A DNA stretch of 64,000 bases from Bog-159 sp035499555 (GTDB lineage Bacteria; Acidobacteriota; Terriglobia; Bryobacterales; Bryobacteraceae), in contig DATJYO010000051.1 of assembly GCA_035499555.1 (NCBI GenBank), forward strand, positions 1-64,000. The letters are read 5' to 3'. Each line of letters begins with the position of its first letter. Within the stretch, counting starts at the first letter, position 1. The position numbers and the translations under genes were made by a program. Below the pieces are notes generated by a model that was not told the origin of the DNA, did not search any database, and was given only the letters and a program-made list of their open reading frames with translations. Shown piece by piece: positions 62,387 through 64,000 of this stretch.

Positions 62387-63823
62387 CTACATGCTGCGGT
62401 AATCGAGCGGCGGCTTCTGGCCGGCGGGGATCTCCGACTTGTAGGTCTTGCCTTGCATTTCACGCGCGAAATCGCGCTTGGCGTTCCGCACCAGTTGGGG
62501 GTTCGCAAACAGATCCGACGCGGTGACCGCCAGCGCTTTGGCGGCGACCAGCATTCCTTTCTGGCCGATGCTCATGCCCGCGCAGGCGGCCGCCTGCCAG
62601 GTGTGGGGCACCACTCCGGGGGCGAAAGTGGCGGCGATAAAGCCGATGGTCGGCACGTTCCAGCTTACGTCGCCGACGTCGGTGGAAGCGCTCGGCTGGT
62701 TCGGATCGAACTTGCGCAGCGGTTCGATGGCTGCCGGCAGTCCCATATCCACCGCTGTGCCGGGCGGCAGGCTTTTTTGCAGCGCTTCGGCGAAACGGGT
62801 TTCCTGGTCCGTGTAATGGAAGCCGCCGACTTCTTCCAGATCCGTTTGCGCCACCTGGGCCAGTGCGCCGTTGGCGACGATGTTATTGTCGCTGCCCAGA
62901 ATCCTGGTTTCCTCGGTGGTTTCGGTCATCAGGGCGGCTCCCTGCGCGATCTTCTCGATGCGCGCCCAGATGCCATCCAGCGTTTCAAGCGAAGGGCTGC
63001 GCGCGTACAGGAACAACTCGGCGGTATCCGGCACTACATTGGGCGCGCCGCCGCCGTTGCTGATGATGTAGTGGATGCGCGCGTTGCTGGGGATGTGTTC
63101 GCGCATGAACTCGATGCCGTTGCCCATCAGCATGACGGCATCCAGTGCGGACCGTCCGCGTTCCGGCGCAAACGCGGCATGCGCGGCCACGCCGTGAAAG
63201 CGGAATTTCGCGTCGGTGATGGCCAAGGCTCCGCCGTTGGCGACGGCATTGCGATCCGCGGGGTGCCAGTGCAGGCAGACGTCCACGTCGCGAAACAGTC
63301 CGGCCCGGACCATGTAGACCTTGCCGTCGCCGCCTTCCTCGGCTGGGGTACCGTAGTAGCGCAAGGTGCCGGCGACATGGTTGGCTTCCATGTAATGCTG
63401 GAGCGCCACCGCCGCCAGCGCCGCGGCGGACCCCAGCAGGTTGTGGCCGCAGCCATGGCCCGGTGCGCCGGCCACGACGGGGCTGCGGTCGGGCAGGGCG
63501 GCCTGCGACAAACCGGGCAGGGCGTCAAATTCGCCGAGAATGGCGATCACCGGTTGGCCGTGGCCGTAGGTAGCGATAAAACCGGTGGGCTCGTCTGCCA
63601 CGCCGGCCTGGATGCGGAAGCCGGCTTCCTTGAGGCTGCGCTGCAGCAGGGCCGAGCTTTTCTCCTCGTGGTAGCCCAACTCGGCGTATTCCCATATGGA
63701 TTTCGAGACCTGGACATAGGCGGCGGCATGCTGTTCCACCAGGTCGATCACCTGCTTGTGCGCAGCGGTCTGCGCGAACAGGGGAAAGCCGAGGGCGACA
63801 GAAACTCGAAGCAGGATCTTCAT
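62387..63823 (-). CDS. Exported M20-family amidohydrolase (AbgB-like)
   Basis: A 478-residue metallohydrolase resembling p-aminobenzoyl-glutamate hydrolase subunit B. A signal-like start (MKILLRVSVALGFPLFA) precedes YAELGYHEEKSS. Metal ligands are in LGEFDALPGLSQ (Asp-x-x-Pro-Gly), GHGCGHNLLGSA, PAEEGGDGK (Glu-Glu) and LHWHPAD. ATG at 63823. The substrate is probably an acylated or peptide-linked aromatic compound; confidence in the exact substrate is low. Confidence 0.88.
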   Translation of the reverse strand: MKILLRVSVALGFPLFAQTAAHKQVIDLVEQHAAAYVQVSKSIWEYAELGYHEEKSSALLQRSLKEAGFRIQAGVADEPTGFIATYGHGQPVIAILGEFDALPGLSQAALPDRSPVVAGAPGHGCGHNLLGSAAALAAVALQHYMEANHVAGTLRYYGTPAEEGGDGKVYMVRAGLFRDVDVCLHWHPADRNAVANGGALAITDAKFRFHGVAAHAAFAPERGRSALDAVMLMGNGIEFMREHIPSNARIHYIISNGGGAPNVVPDTAELFLYARSPSLETLDGIWARIEKIAQGAALMTETTEETRILGSDNNIVANGALAQVAQTDLEEVGGFHYTDQETRFAEALQKSLPPGTAVDMGLPAAIEPLRKFDPNQPSASTDVGDVSWNVPTIGFIAATFAPGVVPHTWQAAACAGMSIGQKGMLVAAKALAVTASDLFANPQLVRNAKRDFAREMQGKTYKSEIPAGQKPPLDYRSM

Positions 63824-63882
63824 TTCGATAGCGAGTATAACACTCAACCGGAGCGATCCTGCCCGGTTCCTGCGGATCAAGC

Positions 63883-64000
63883 CTACAGATGCCGTTCGGG
63901 CGCCGCGATGCGGATTTCCGCTTCGTGCCCGTGGATTTCGAAGGACAAGCGGAGGTCCTGATCGAACTGTTTCACGGCCGCTTCGATCTTCTCCACAAAG
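63883..64000 (-). CDS. Unknown protein, C-terminal end only (cut by window)
   Basis: An open frame entering from the right edge and ending with TAG at 63883. The last 38 residues include VEKIEAAVKQFDQDLRLSFE and end in APERHL. This looks coding, but the family cannot be told from the fragment. Confidence 0.55.
   Translation of the reverse strand, partial: FVEKIEAAVKQFDQDLRLSFEIHGHEAEIRIAAPERHL

Overview
The window looks like a chromosomal segment of an acidobacterium, most likely of the Solibacter/Bryobacter type. It is GC-rich with densely packed genes. Supporting signs are two very large Oar-like TonB-dependent receptors with N-terminal carboxypeptidase-regulatory-like domains, a PadR regulator overlapping a duplicated-permease (ADOP-type, MacB/FtsX) ABC protein, a CadC-like winged-helix protein carrying a beta-propeller, a sortilin/BNR-repeat secreted protein and PEGA-domain proteins. 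The lineage is inferred from family content, not from a marker-gene tree.

Layout. (1) 1-3055: an intact tRNA-Pro(UGG) followed by what looks like a decayed integrative element. A 25-base near-copy of the tRNA 3' end lies at 3031-3055. Between the copies are an excisionase-like HTH gene plus alpha/beta hydrolase, an intact antitoxin-like gene with its toxin broken by two frameshifts, and a truncated tyrosine recombinase. (2) 3111-5744: ECF sigma factor, membrane protein and secreted M28 peptidase. (3) 5788-11343: a tightly overlapping aromatic amino acid operon, trpC-trpF-trpB-trpA-chorismate mutase-aroF-tyrA. trpD is separate, at 31197-32210, and trpE/trpG are not in the window. (4) 11525-18590: TonB receptor, CadC-like sensor, a sigma-like protein with a zinc-finger tail, and a PEGA protein. 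(5) 18653-23943 (minus strand): thrS, aldo/keto reductase, a truncated UvrC-like protein, cytochrome c and a methyltransferase. (6) 24221-28090: reductive pyrimidine catabolism genes (ureidopropionase-type amidase, preT, preA) and a cupin. (7) 28147-39045: a large secreted propeller protein, trpD, sucC-sucD-ndk, an atypical hypothetical gene and a transporter/acyltransferase/acyl-activating fusion. (8) 39059-50407: DUF2339 membrane protein, PadR/ADOP pair, secreted proteins and a thioredoxin-like protein. (9) 50404-53210: LysR regulator divergent from archease-rtcB (RNA ligation/repair). (10) 53200-58059: LacI regulator divergent from the second TonB receptor, whose promoter carries two LacI-type operators; a strong terminator follows. 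(11) 58133-64000: ECF sigma/anti-sigma/zinc-ribbon operon, response regulator, a 59-residue CxxC protein, rpmB, envelope proteins, recX, an M20 amidohydrolase and a gene cut by the window edge.

A recurring feature is a TANNNT box exactly six bases before a start codon, with no Shine-Dalgarno sequence. It occurs upstream of the HTH gene, the cytochrome c gene, the amidase gene and archease, and suggests leaderless transcripts. The most notable observations are the tRNA-Pro island with its broken toxin, the LacI double-operator promoter, the LysR palindrome overlapping its own start codon, the sigma/zinc-finger hybrid, the stand-alone UvrC N-terminal half, and a secreted protein with the same domain on both sides of a beta-propeller. 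No CRISPR array, rRNA, complete insertion sequence or prophage was seen.
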